Source: Bordetella petrii
GTDB taxonomy: Bacteria; Pseudomonadota; Gammaproteobacteria; Burkholderiales; Burkholderiaceae_B
Assembly: GCF_000067205.1 (NCBI RefSeq)
Contig: NC_010170.1
Coordinates: 4,154,001-4,218,000 of the forward strand
DNA: 64,000 nt
Reading direction: 5' to 3'
The translations under genes were made by a program, and so were the position numbers. Positions 42,197-51,875 of the stretch are shown one piece after another; within the stretch, counting starts at the first letter, position 1, and every line of letters starts with the position of its first letter. The notes under the pieces are model-generated. The model ran no database searches. It saw only the letters and a program-made list of their open reading frames with translations, and was not told the DNA's origin.

Positions 42197-45100
42197 TCAG
42201 AAAGGCACCATCAGCTTCAGCGACGCCCGGTGGCTCTGGATGTGCGACGAAAACTCTCCGTCGTACTGCAGCCGGAAATCGACGCCGCCGGCATTCGACA
42301 CCTGCAGGCCCGCCCCCAGCCGGCCGATCACGTCGTCCACGGGCAGTGAAGTCTCGAACGAACCCGTGCCGTCCGGCGCACCCTGCAGGCGCGCCCGCGC
42401 GGTGTATTCGTCTTTCGACAAGAAAGACACCCCGCCGTAGGCGAACGGCCGCATGACGGCGCCGTTGTCCAGCGAGACCTTGCCGCCCACCTCCAGCATG
42501 GGCGACAGGCCCAGCACGAACTCATTGCTGCTTTCCACATCCAGATGCAGGGCGTTGCCCGATTCGCTGTAGCGGGGCATGTGGGTGTACAGCGCGTCCA
42601 GGTCGACATAGGGCTTCAGGTAGAACTGGTCGCTGGCGAAGGTGCGCGCAATGCGCAGGCGCAGCGCGGCGCCGTAGATGTCCGGGCTGGACCTGGCGGT
42701 ACTCTGCAGGCCGGGGATGCGGATCCGGCGGTCGACGTCGTACTGCCCGTAGCCGCCACCCAGGCCCGCGGAGAAGGTCCAGGGTCCGGCCTCGCGCTTG
42801 AGCACCACGCCGGCGTAGCCGCTGTCGCCTTTGCCGCTGACGCGGCCGTCGTCGCCACGCAAGTGGGTGTTCTCGTAGGCGACCGAACCGCCGAGAAACC
42901 AGCCCGGGCTGACCTGGCGCTGCCCACCGAACTGGTACGTCACGCCATCCAGCGAAAATCCCGACACGCCGCCGTCACCATCCTGGTTGGTGCTCAGGCC
43001 CGACACCTGGCCCCAAAGGCAGTCCTGCTCGCCGGTCAGGGCGTCACCGGCAAGGAACGCGGGACACGACATCATGGCGCCAGCGAAGCGCGCCATGCTG
43101 GCCTGCATCTGCGCGGCCGGCGCAACCGCCACGCCGGGCGACAGATCTGACAGCTGATCGGAATAGGCGTCCGCGCCGCCCCGCGAGGCCGTATCCAGCG
43201 CGGCGAACAGCGGCGCCATGGCGGCATTGCCGCCCAGATCCCAGGCGCGCTGCAGGTGGCGCGCCACCGCGCGAGGATTGTCGCCCAGCCCCATCGACGG
43301 CGCCGCGAAATCGGCGCTCGCGGCGCGCACGCGCACGCTATTGCCCTGCAGCCTGGCGTCGTAGTCGATCACCGCGCTGTCCAGCACCTGGGGTACCCCC
43401 TGGATGCCGCCTTCCAGCGTGGCCACCGTGACCTCGCGTCCGGGAAGCAAGGTAATGGGTTGCACATCCAGCTGGCCATCCAGGCGGGTGTCGCCCTGCA
43501 CGACCATGTGCGGCGCTTTCAGGCGCTCGAAATCCACATCGGCCTGCAGGATGCCGCCAGACTGCAGCGTGAAGTCGCCGGTAACCGTCAGCGTGTCGAA
43601 CGCGCCGGCCTTGCCGATGACCACCCGGCCGGCGTTGTCGATATTGGCCTGGTACAGGGTGGCATCACCCAGGAAACCGCCGCGCGCGTTGTCGACATCG
43701 CAGGCGACGCCACCGCCGTTCTGGCATTCGATATTGCCGCGGATGCTGCCCGCATTGTTGATAGCGAGCGTGGCGGCGCCGGCCGGGGCCAGCGCCGCGC
43801 CCGCGCCGCTCAGGGCGGCGCCATCGTGCCGCACCGCCGCGCCCCCCTGCCCCGCAATGATCTGGCCATCGGCGCCCACGTTCAGCACATTCTGCGCTGG
43901 ACTCGCCACCCACACGCCGTAGCCGCTGGAGCCACTGCCACCAGTCACCGAACCATTGACGTTGACAGTGACGGCGCCCGCGCCGTCACCGCCGGCGCTT
44001 TGCGCAAAAATACCCGTGGAGCCCGCGCCCGCAACGACAATGCTGCCTGCCTGCGTCACCGTGACCTCCGCCCCCGAGCCCGAGCCGCCAGTGCTGCCGG
44101 CGAAACCCTGTGAGATCGTGCCGCCGTCGCCCGCGCCGTCCGGAACGAGCCCGCCGCCCAGCCCGCCCCCGCCGCCGATGGATTGGGCGAGAATGCCGAA
44201 CGCGCCAGCGCCGCTGGTGACAATGCTGCCGTTCACGTCGACGGTCACCGCGCTCCCGTTGCCGCTGCCTCCAGTGACGGCCGAGCCGCCGGAGTTCGTG
44301 CCCGAGGGCTGCCAGTGGCTCGCGTCCAGTTGCACCGCCTGCGCCGTATCGCCGGCAATACCGCCCCCGCCGCCGATCGACTGCGCGACCAGCGCATGCG
44401 CGCCCGCGCCCGTGGTGCTGATCACGCTGCCGGCGTTCAGCGCCAGGCTCACCGCGCCCCCATCGCCGGTTGCGCCGTTGCGTCCGCCCAGCGTCACCGA
44501 AGTCAGGTTGTTGGCCGAGCCCGCGCCCGCCAGGCCGCCGCCACCGCCTATCGATTGCGCCAACAGGCCGTAGGCCCGGTCGCCCTGTGTGCTGGCATTA
44601 ATGCCGAAAGTCATGTCCACGGTTCCGCCCGCGCCGGCCAGGCCGCCGTTGCCGCCCACCGACAGTTGCATGGCGTGGCTGTCCTGTTCCAGGTACCTGG
44701 AGCTGCTGTTGCCCGCGCCGCCAATGCCCCCGCCGCCGCCGATCGACTGCATCGCCAGGCCGACGGCGTCGTCGCCTTGCGTGGCCACGGCCAGCCAGCC
44801 GGCATCCTGGCCCTCGGGCGACTGGATCGTGCCGCCATCGCCAGCGATGCCCCCCGAGCCGCCGAATGACGCGCCGACCGTGATCGTGCCGTGCGCCTGG
44901 TCCGAGCCGTCGGCGCCCTGGCCACCGCCGCCGCCAATGGATTGCAGCAGCACCCCGTAGGCGCTGTAGCCCGCCGTGGCAATCTTGTTGTTGTGCGAGC
45001 CGTCGAAATAGGCGGTGATGGTGCCGCCGTCGCCCGCGACGCCGCCGTTTCCGCCCACGCCGATCGTCGCGTTGGCGCTGACCTTGCTGCCCGTGGCCGT

Positions 45101-48100
45101 CGACGATCCCCCGGTGCCGCCGCCGCCCCCGATAGACTGCGCCACCAGGCCGTCGGCCCAGTCGCCGCTGGTGGCAATCTGGCCGGCGAAGGTCAGGTCG
45201 ACCTCGCCCCCATGGCCACCCGTTCCGCCCGTGCCGCCCACGTCGACGCCAAAGACGTACGTCGCGCCGGTATCGTCCAGCCGCGCCGAGTTGTCGCTAT
45301 GAATGCCGATGCGGTCCAGGATGGGGTTCGACGACGCGTCCGCGCCGATCGACCCGCCCAGCCCGCCCCCGCCGCCGATGGACTGCAGCAGCACGCCGTC
45401 GGCATCGCCGCCCTCGGTGCGGATGGCGCCCAGCAGGGTCGCGGCGACCTTGCCCGCCACATTGCCCGAGCCACCGTTGGCTCCCAACCCCAGTTGCAGG
45501 CGGCCGCTGGGCGAATCTTCGTCCAGGCCCGCCGCCACGCTCATGGTGCCGCCCTGGGACGCGCCGCCTCCGCCGCCGATCGACTGCGCGACAATGCCTC
45601 GCGAGCCGGAACCGAGCGTGCGGATGGTGAAGTTGGGGTTCAACGTAATGTTCACGTCGCCGCCCACGCCGCCACTGCCGCCCGTGCCGCCCAGCGCCAG
45701 GTTCACCTTCAGCGTGGCGGGTCCGCCATGGGCGTAGGAATTGCTGCTGCCCACGCCCCCGTTGCCGCCGCCGCCGCCGATGCTTTGGGCCAGCACGCCA
45801 TTGGCATAGTTGCCATAGGTAATGATGCTGGATGCCGGCACGCCGCTGGCGGAAGGCGGCAACCGCAGCGACGGCGGCGCGGCCGCGTAGGCGGCGCCGC
45901 TGTCGCCCAAGCTGACATTCACCGTCGCGCCGTCGCCGCCCGCCGAGCCCTGCCCGCCCAACGACATGCCGGCCTGCAGCGAAAGCGTGTTTTCGTCGCC
46001 CAGCAGCGCCGACAGCGTGGACGCATCGCCCCCATTGCCGCCGCCCCCGCCGATGCTCTGCGCCACTACGCCATGCGATCCATCGCCCAGCGTGGCCACG
46101 GTAGTGCCCTGGACCAACGTCACGCTCGTCGCGCACGTGGCATCCCCTGCCGGGCAGGCGTCTCCGCCGCTGCCGCCATTGCCGCCCACGGCCGCCGAGA
46201 ACGTGAAGGCCACCGATGCGCCTTCACCGGTGGGCACCGCCGCGACCAGCTCGTTGGCCACCGAACTGCCGCCGCTGCCGCCGCCGCCGCCGATGCTCTG
46301 GGCCAGGATGCCGAACGCGTCATTGGGCGCATAGGTTTCCGGGTCGATGTCCGGGCTGGCAAAGTCCATGCCCGTGCCGACAAAAGACTTGGTCAGCTTG
46401 ACCGTCGATGCGCCACCATCGCCGCCAGCGCCCCCACCCCCGCCCACCACCACTGCCGCGGTGAAACCGAGGTCTTCGGTCGTATAGTTGGCCGCGCCCC
46501 CCGTGCCGCCGCCCCCGCCGATCGATTGCGACAACACGCCAATTGAATGCGCGCCCCCGGTGGCGGCAACCAGGCTTTCGAGGCTGACGACGGAACTGCC
46601 GCCCACGCCGCCGCCGCCCGCCTTGCCGCCCAGTTGCAGGGCCAGGAACGATTCCACAGCGTCCGTCTTGGTGCTGCCGCCGTTGCCGCCGCCGCCGCCC
46701 ACGCTTTGCGCGATGACACCCGGCGCGTAATTGCCGTGAGTGGCGACGGTGGTAAGAAAACCGTACGGCGGAATATCGCAGGCGCTGTCATTGGCGATGC
46801 ACACCGAGCCTCCATTGCCGCCGCTGCTGCCCGTGCCGCCGATGGCAAGCGCGGCGCCCGCCGACAGCGACAGCGTGTCGCCGCCGTTGCCGCCGCCGCC
46901 GCCCACCGACTGGGCCAGCACGCCCGCGCTGTAGTTGCCGAATGTCTGGATGTTGCCAAACCCCTGCGCGATAGACACCGTGCCGCCATCGCCGGCGCTG
47001 GCGCCCGAGCCGCCCACGGTGACCACGCCGTTGGCATCGCCCCCGCTGCCGCCCCCGCCGCCGATCGATTGCGCCAGCATCCCCACCGCGGCATCGCCCG
47101 TGGTGGTGATCGCCGCCTGGTTGTTGATCCATACACTGCCGCCCGAAGAGGGCGTTTCACCGGCGGCGTTGCCGCCCACACTGAGCGCGCCGTTGGCGCT
47201 GCCCGCCGCGCCGCCGCCGCCGCCGATGGACTGGGCGACGATGCCATGCGCGCTGTACCCGCCCGTGGTGATCGTTCCGTAGTTCGTAATGTTGACCTGG
47301 TTGGCGGCGCCGCCTCCGGCGCCATCGCCCCCCAGCGCCACGGCCGCGGAAGTATCCACGCCGCCCGCGCCGCCGCTGCCGGCAATGGATTGCGCCAGCA
47401 TGCCGTAGGCATGATCGCCGGTGGTAGACAGGGTGGCCAGGCTGGAAATGGCGGCCTGGCCAGCATCACCGCCGTTGCCGCCGTTACCGCCCTGCCCTCC
47501 GAGCACGGCCACGAAATCGCCGCCCGTGCCGCCGCCGCCGCCGATGGAATGCGCCAACATGCCGGTCGCGAAATCGCCCGTCGTGGAAATGGCGGCGCCA
47601 GATTGCGCCGAGATATAGACATCGCTGGCGTTTCCGCCGAATCCGCCGCCACCGCCCTGGCCGGCCAGCGCCGTGCCATCGCCTCCGTCGCCGCCCTGGC
47701 CGCCCAGGCTTTGCGCCACGACACCCAGGATGTTGTCGCCGTGGGTCGTTACGCTGGCCTCGGAATACATGTTCACGATGGCCGAACCGCCCGTGCCGCC
47801 GTTGCCGCCCGAGTGGTCTTTGGGAGGCCCCATGCCGCCTTTGCCCCCGATGGCCCGGGCGGCGATACCCGCGCCTTCCACCGTCACGTCCGAGGACGAA
47901 TTCGCCACATCGAGGACGATGGAGCCGTACGCATCCACGGTGACCTGCTGAGTCCAGCTGCTTGAGTCGCCACCGCCGTTGCCGCCGTTGTCGCTGTTGT
48001 CCGACGATGCGGTTCCGTCGCCGCCGATGCTCAGGGCATTGATGCCGAAGACCTGGGCATCGGCATACGCCTGCCAGTAGCTCGAAGTGCTGCCTTTGTG

Positions 48101-48991
48101 CACCACCTGCACCGTTCCGCCGGTTCCCGCGTTGCCGTTATTGTCGCCACCTTGCCCGCCGGCCGACTGCGCGAAAATCGCCGCGCCCGCGGTATTGGTG
48201 AGCAGACGCGCGGCACTGTTGCCCAGGTTGATGACGCCTGTATCGGTAACCGTCACCGTGCTGGCGTTGCCGCCATTGCCGCCCCACTGATCTCCATAGT
48301 CCAAGGTGGGATCATTCTGATTGCCGCCGTTTCCGCCAGCCGCCAATGCATAAATGCCGAACAGGCCTTCCTCGGAGGTAAGCGCCGAGCTGTTCATGGT
48401 GAGCGTGCCGGAGTTGGTGACGGACACGGCTTGCCCGAGTCCGCCGTCGCCGCCGTTGGAGTCGTTGTTGTGATTGTCGGTCGCGCCCGAGCCTCCCAGC
48501 GACCGCGCCTGGACCAGGCTGTTGAACGTATTAGCGGCCGTGCCGTCGTAGGTGATGTTGCCGTAGTTGGTCACGGTCACGTAGCCAGACTGCCCGCCCG
48601 AGCCCTCGTCATAGCCTTGACCGCCCCGGGAGTACGCCGTGACCACGCCAGGTGATCCCGTGAATCCGTCATAGCCGGCGCCTTCGCTGTAGATCGTCGA
48701 ATCGGCGCTGAAATCCCCGTACACCGTCATGGGCACGTCCGGCCCGGTCTCGCCCGTTTTATTGTCGTCGTCCGCGTCGTCGCCGCTGCACTGAGTAAAG
48801 GCATAGCTGTAATTGCCGGCAGGCACTTCGTTGTTGTCGGTCGTCGACCAGCACTGGGCCGCCTGCGCCGCCGTCGCTGCCGCCCAGCCGCATGCCCCCA
48901 ATGCCGACACGATCGCCATGCGCAGCGCGGTCTGGCGCATTGAAGGAACGTTCACGGAAAGGCCACGTCGGACGGACTGAGCTCGCTGCAT
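42197..48991 (-). CDS. Giant autotransporter adhesin with IGGGGG repeats
   Basis: This protein of about 2264 residues is a type V secreted surface protein. An extended signal peptide (MQRAQSVRRGLSVNVPSMRQ then a hydrophobic stretch ending ATAAQA) is followed by a passenger of about 1650 residues. The passenger holds about 25 units, each with a core like GVLAQSIGGGGGNGG spaced 55-85 residues, interspersed with beta-helix-type sequence. A hinge (about 1850-1980) leads to a beta-barrel of about 280 residues (MSCPAFLAGDALTGEQDCLWGQ onward) ending in MVPF with a terminal Phe. The ATG at 48991 is a best guess; in-frame starts further upstream exist. Adhesion or biofilm function is inferred from the family. 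Confidence 0.9.
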   Translation of the reverse strand: MQRAQSVRRGLSVNVPSMRQTALRMAIVSALGACGWAAATAAQAAQCWSTTDNNEVPAGNYSYAFTQCSGDDADDDNKTGETGPDVPMTVYGDFSADSTIYSEGAGYDGFTGSPGVVTAYSRGGQGYDEGSGGQSGYVTVTNYGNITYDGTAANTFNSLVQARSLGGSGATDNHNNDSNGGDGGLGQAVSVTNSGTLTMNSSALTSEEGLFGIYALAAGGNGGNQNDPTLDYGDQWGGNGGNASTVTVTDTGVINLGNSAARLLTNTAGAAIFAQSAGGQGGDNNGNAGTGGTVQVVHKGSTSSYWQAYADAQVFGINALSIGGDGTASSDNSDNGGNGGGDSSSWTQQVTVDAYGSIVLDVANSSSDVTVEGAGIAARAIGGKGGMGPPKDHSGGNGGTGGSAIVNMYSEASVTTHGDNILGVVAQSLGGQGGDGGDGTALAGQGGGGGFGGNASDVYISAQSGAAISTTGDFATGMLAHSIGGGGGTGGDFVAVLGGQGGNGGNGGDAGQAAISSLATLSTTGDHAYGMLAQSIAGSGGAGGVDTSAAVALGGDGAGGGAANQVNITNYGTITTGGYSAHGIVAQSIGGGGGAAGSANGALSVGGNAAGETPSSGGSVWINNQAAITTTGDAAVGMLAQSIGGGGGSGGDANGVVTVGGSGASAGDGGTVSIAQGFGNIQTFGNYSAGVLAQSVGGGGGNGGDTLSLSAGAALAIGGTGSSGGNGGSVCIANDSACDIPPYGFLTTVATHGNYAPGVIAQSVGGGGGNGGSTKTDAVESFLALQLGGKAGGGGVGGSSVVSLESLVAATGGAHSIGVLSQSIGGGGGTGGAANYTTEDLGFTAAVVVGGGGGAGGDGGASTVKLTKSFVGTGMDFASPDIDPETYAPNDAFGILAQSIGGGGGSGGSSVANELVAAVPTGEGASVAFTFSAAVGGNGGSGGDACPAGDATCATSVTLVQGTTVATLGDGSHGVVAQSIGGGGGNGGDASTLSALLGDENTLSLQAGMSLGGQGSAGGDGATVNVSLGDSGAAYAAAPPSLRLPPSASGVPASSIITYGNYANGVLAQSIGGGGGNGGVGSSNSYAHGGPATLKVNLALGGTGGSGGVGGDVNITLNPNFTIRTLGSGSRGIVAQSIGGGGGASQGGTMSVAAGLDEDSPSGRLQLGLGANGGSGNVAGKVAATLLGAIRTEGGDADGVLLQSIGGGGGLGGSIGADASSNPILDRIGIHSDNSARLDDTGATYVFGVDVGGTGGTGGHGGEVDLTFAGQIATSGDWADGLVAQSIGGGGGTGGSSTATGSKVSANATIGVGGNGGVAGDGGTITAYFDGSHNNKIATAGYSAYGVLLQSIGGGGGQGADGSDQAHGTITVGASFGGSGGIAGDGGTIQSPEGQDAGWLAVATQGDDAVGLAMQSIGGGGGIGGAGNSSSRYLEQDSHAMQLSVGGNGGLAGAGGTVDMTFGINASTQGDRAYGLLAQSIGGGGGLAGAGSANNLTSVTLGGRNGATGDGGAVSLALNAGSVISTTGAGAHALVAQSIGGGGGIAGDTAQAVQLDASHWQPSGTNSGGSAVTGGSGNGSAVTVDVNGSIVTSGAGAFGILAQSIGGGGGLGGGLVPDGAGDGGTISQGFAGSTGGSGSGAEVTVTQAGSIVVAGAGSTGIFAQSAGGDGAGAVTVNVNGSVTGGSGSSGYGVWVASPAQNVLNVGADGQIIAGQGGAAVRHDGAALSGAGAALAPAGAATLAINNAGSIRGNIECQNGGGVACDVDNARGGFLGDATLYQANIDNAGRVVIGKAGAFDTLTVTGDFTLQSGGILQADVDFERLKAPHMVVQGDTRLDGQLDVQPITLLPGREVTVATLEGGIQGVPQVLDSAVIDYDARLQGNSVRVRAASADFAAPSMGLGDNPRAVARHLQRAWDLGGNAAMAPLFAALDTASRGGADAYSDQLSDLSPGVAVAPAAQMQASMARFAGAMMSCPAFLAGDALTGEQDCLWGQVSGLSTNQDGDGGVSGFSLDGVTYQFGGQRQVSPGWFLGGSVAYENTHLRGDDGRVSGKGDSGYAGVVLKREAGPWTFSAGLGGGYGQYDVDRRIRIPGLQSTARSSPDIYGAALRLRIARTFASDQFYLKPYVDLDALYTHMPRYSESGNALHLDVESSNEFVLGLSPMLEVGGKVSLDNGAVMRPFAYGGVSFLSKDEYTARARLQGAPDGTGSFETSLPVDDVIGRLGAGLQVSNAGGVDFRLQYDGEFSSHIQSHRASLKLMVPF

Positions 48992-49207
48992 GTTCTTGAA
49001 TTTCCAGAGAAGCCGCGCCGCACGCATGTTTGCGTGCCCTGGCGGGCAAGAGATGCGCAGGCGCCTGCCTGGCTCCCCGATTCTCCGTTTCGAGATTTGA
49101 TCGGACAAGTATTTTTCGACGAAATGCCCGGATCGCTCGACGAAAAGTGTGCCTGCCCCCCCGGGCGCCGGCACGGGCCCGGCCGCGCCCCGCTGTCCAT
49201 GTAAAGC

Positions 49208-49245
49208 TTGACACTAGCGGGGCGGATATATATCGTACGATATAT
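49208..49245 (+). promoter_or_regulatory. Promoter with palindromic operator for the PadR/siderophore reductase genes
   Basis: A TTGACA box (49208-49213) lies 17 bp before TATCGT (49231-49236). The 18-bp perfect palindrome ATATATCGTACGATATAT (49228-49245) covers the -10 region. ATCGTA recurs in inverse as TACGAT at 49248-49253. The position predicts autorepression by the PadR protein. Confidence 0.75.
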
Positions 49246-49268
49246 CTTACGATACAGAGGGACGCATC

Positions 49269-49949
49269 ATGCACACCTTTTTTCACGAAATTTTCGGCCA
49301 GCGTGCCTTCGGCATGGGCCGGTTTCCCCATCACCTGCACCCGAGCGGCCGACGCGGGCACCACGGCGGCCACGGCCGCATGGGCGACGGCCACGGCATG
49401 GGCGGCGACGGCAACGGCATGATGATGCGCGGCCGCAAGTTCGGCTCCGACGAACTGCAATTGATGCTGCTGGCGCTGCTGGAAGAACAGCCCCGCCACG
49501 GCTATGAGTTGATCAAGGAACTGGAAACCCGCTCGAACGGTTTCTATACCCCCAGCCCCGGCGTCATCTACCCGGCCCTCACCTATCTGGAAGAGCTGGA
49601 CTACACCACCGTGCAAGCCCACGGCAACCGCAAGCGCTACCACCTGGCCGCGTCCGGCCTGGCCCACCTGGATGCCAACCGCGAGCGGGCCGCGCTGTTG
49701 TTCGCGGGCCTGCAGCACGCCGCCCGCAAGATGGCCTGGATGAAGCAGGCCTGGCAAGGCGAGGCCGGTGTGCAGGAAGCCGAGCAGGCCAGCGGCTGGC
49801 TGCGGGAATTCGTCGAAGCGCGGCGCGCCCTGAAAGAAGCGCTGCTGCACAGCACCGATGCCGACGCCGCCGAGCAGCGCCGCGTGGCCGCCATCCTGCG
49901 GCGCGCCGCGGCCGAGATCCTGGGCAAGGAGTCCTGTGATCCGGCTTAG
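49269..49949 (+). CDS. PadR-family metal-responsive regulator (YqjI-like)
   Basis: The protein has 226 residues. An N-terminal tail rich in His, Gly and Met (HHLHPSGRRGHHGGHGRMGDGHGMGG, residues about 21-52) probably binds metal, as in E. coli YqjI, which senses nickel and controls the neighbouring reductase. The PadR winged helix follows (DELQLMLLALLEEQPRHGYELIKELE to YHLAASG), then a helical dimerisation domain. It sits 23 bp before the siderophore-reductase gene, the YqjI/YqjH arrangement. Confidence 0.9.
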   Translation: MHTFFHEIFGQRAFGMGRFPHHLHPSGRRGHHGGHGRMGDGHGMGGDGNGMMMRGRKFGSDELQLMLLALLEEQPRHGYELIKELETRSNGFYTPSPGVIYPALTYLEELDYTTVQAHGNRKRYHLAASGLAHLDANRERAALLFAGLQHAARKMAWMKQAWQGEAGVQEAEQASGWLREFVEARRALKEALLHSTDADAAEQRRVAAILRRAAAEILGKESCDPA

Positions 49950-49972
49950 CGCCGACTGTGCAAAGGATACTC

Positions 49973-50797
49973 ATGACCCCATCACTTTCTTCCGACCGTC
50001 TTGCCGTGCAGAAAGTACGGCACGCGCTCAAGGCGCGCCTGCTGCGGGTGCGCCGCGTACAGCGCGTCGGGCCCTACCTGCTGCGCGTCACCCTGGCGGG
50101 CGACGAACTCGCCGGCTTTGTGTCGGCCTCGTTCGATGACCACGTCAAGCTGTTCCTGCCGGCGGGCGACGGCCCGCCCGCCTTGCCCGCCATCGGTCCG
50201 CAAGGGCCGGTATATGCCGACGATGCCCCGCGCCCGGTCACGCGCGACTACACGCCGCGCCGCTACGACGCCGCGGCGGGCGAACTGGATATTGATTTCG
50301 TGCTGCATGGGCATGGTCCCGCGGCCAGTTGGGCGGCCCAGGCCGCGCCCGGACAGTACCTGGGCGTGGCGGGCCCGCGCGGCTCGTTCGTGATTCCGCC
50401 CGACTTCGACTGGCACCTGCTCATCGGCGACGAAACCGCCCTGCCCGCCATTGCTCGCCGCCTGGAAGAACTTCCGGCCGGCACGCGCGTGCTGGCCGTC
50501 ATTGAAACCCGCCATCCCAACGCGCGCATTGCCTTGCCCACCCGCGCCGACCTCAGCCTGCAATGGGTGCATGACAGCGCCGACGCGGGCGGCGGCCCGC
50601 CCGTACTGGAACGCGTGGTGCGCCGCCTGCAGTTGCCCGAGGGCGAAGGCTACATATGGGCCGCTGGCGAATCCGCCGCCATCCGCGGCATACGCCAGCA
50701 CCTGGTGCAAGAGCGCGGCATCGACAAGTCGCGCATCCGCGCCGCCAGCTACTGGCGCCGCGGCGCCGCCGGCGCGCACGAAGTATTCAGCGATTGA
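49973..50797 (+). CDS. Siderophore-interacting FAD-binding protein (ferric reductase, YqjH-like)
   Basis: This 274-residue cytosolic NADPH/FAD enzyme reduces ferric siderophores to release iron. The FAD motif RDYTPRRYD, the FVLHGHGPAASWAAQAAPGQYLGVAGPRGSF loop, and the NADPH-side GDETALPAIARRLEELP are typical of SIP proteins. The ATG at 49973 has AAAGGA just upstream. It is cotranscribed with the PadR gene. Confidence 0.93.
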   Translation: MTPSLSSDRLAVQKVRHALKARLLRVRRVQRVGPYLLRVTLAGDELAGFVSASFDDHVKLFLPAGDGPPALPAIGPQGPVYADDAPRPVTRDYTPRRYDAAAGELDIDFVLHGHGPAASWAAQAAPGQYLGVAGPRGSFVIPPDFDWHLLIGDETALPAIARRLEELPAGTRVLAVIETRHPNARIALPTRADLSLQWVHDSADAGGGPPVLERVVRRLQLPEGEGYIWAAGESAAIRGIRQHLVQERGIDKSRIRAASYWRRGAAGAHEVFSD

Positions 50798-50824
50798 GAT
50801 GGCGTTCGCGTCACGGTGACAGGT

Positions 50825-51781
50825 TCAGGGCGCCAGCATCACACTGCCAGTCGTCTTGCCGGACTCCAGGTCGCCATGCGCCTGGGCCGCGCGTGCCAGC
50901 GGATACTCGTGCGCGGCGCCCCGCACAATGCCCTGCCGTATTGCCGCGATTACCGCCTGCGCGGCCACGGCGTACGCTTCCTGGTCCGCCGCATAGGCCA
51001 TGATGCTGGGGCGCACCAGCATCGGCCGCAGCTCGCTCACCGCAACAGGCGGAATCGGGCCGCCCGCCTGCCCCACCGACGCCACCACGCCCAGGGGCCG
51101 GGTGCTGGCCAGCGTCTTGCGCAGCATATCGCCGCCTATGCCATCGACCGCGAAATCGACGCCCCTGCTGTCCGTCAGCCGGGCCACTTCCGCCGCTACG
51201 TCCGCCGCGCGGCCCACGATCACATGGTCCGCGCCGTGTTCGCGCGCCAGGCTGGCTTTCTCGGGCGAGCTGGCCGTGCCGATGACCGTGCAGCCCAGGT
51301 CATGCGCCCAGCGGGTCAGCGTGGCGCCCAGGCCGCCCGCGGCGGCATGAACCAGCACGATCGTGCCGCGCGCGGCCGGGTAAACGCGCGTCAACAGCAT
51401 GTGCGCGGTCATGCCGCGCAGAAAAGACACGGCGGCCACCTTGGTGTCGATGCCGTCCGGCAGGCTGATCGCACGCCACGCCGGCAACAGCCGCGTGGCC
51501 GCATAAGCGCCGGGAATGCCGGCATAGGCCACCCGCTCGCCCACGCGCACATTGCTCACGCCCTCGCCCACCGCCTCCACCGTTCCCGCCCCCTCCACGC
51601 CCAGAACCGCGGGCAGCGGCAAGGGATACAGGCCCATGCGATGGTAGATGTCGATAAAATTCACGCCGATGCCGTCGTGGCGCAGGCGGATCTCGCCAGG
51701 TCCCGGCGCCTGCGGGGCGCAGTCCACAACAATGAAATTGCCCACATCGCCCGTGGCGACGAGTTGCACTTGCTGATCCAT
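50825..51781 (-). CDS. NADPH:quinone oxidoreductase (zinc-free MDR family)
   Basis: This 318-residue protein has an N-terminal GroES-like domain (GVNFIDIYHRMGLYPLPLPAVLGVEGAG) without zinc cysteines, and a Rossmann domain with VHAAAGGLGATLTRWA, which marks quinone reductase Qor types. It probably reduces quinones or enones with NADPH. It is divergent from a LysR gene that may regulate it. Confidence 0.92.
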   Translation of the reverse strand: MDQQVQLVATGDVGNFIVVDCAPQAPGPGEIRLRHDGIGVNFIDIYHRMGLYPLPLPAVLGVEGAGTVEAVGEGVSNVRVGERVAYAGIPGAYAATRLLPAWRAISLPDGIDTKVAAVSFLRGMTAHMLLTRVYPAARGTIVLVHAAAGGLGATLTRWAHDLGCTVIGTASSPEKASLAREHGADHVIVGRAADVAAEVARLTDSRGVDFAVDGIGGDMLRKTLASTRPLGVVASVGQAGGPIPPVAVSELRPMLVRPSIMAYAADQEAYAVAAQAVIAAIRQGIVRGAAHEYPLARAAQAHGDLESGKTTGSVMLAP

Positions 51782-51875
51782 GGCTGACCTCCAATGTACG
51801 AGCCAGCATAGTCCCACCAGGCCAAATGCGAGTAAATTCCCTAAACACTCACATCAATTGTGAAGAAATTAACCG

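Noticed and set aside
43956..47951. Pro-rich and Arg-rich plus-strand frames over the autotransporter
   Set aside because: They arise from the antisense of glycine codons in the GGGGG repeats.
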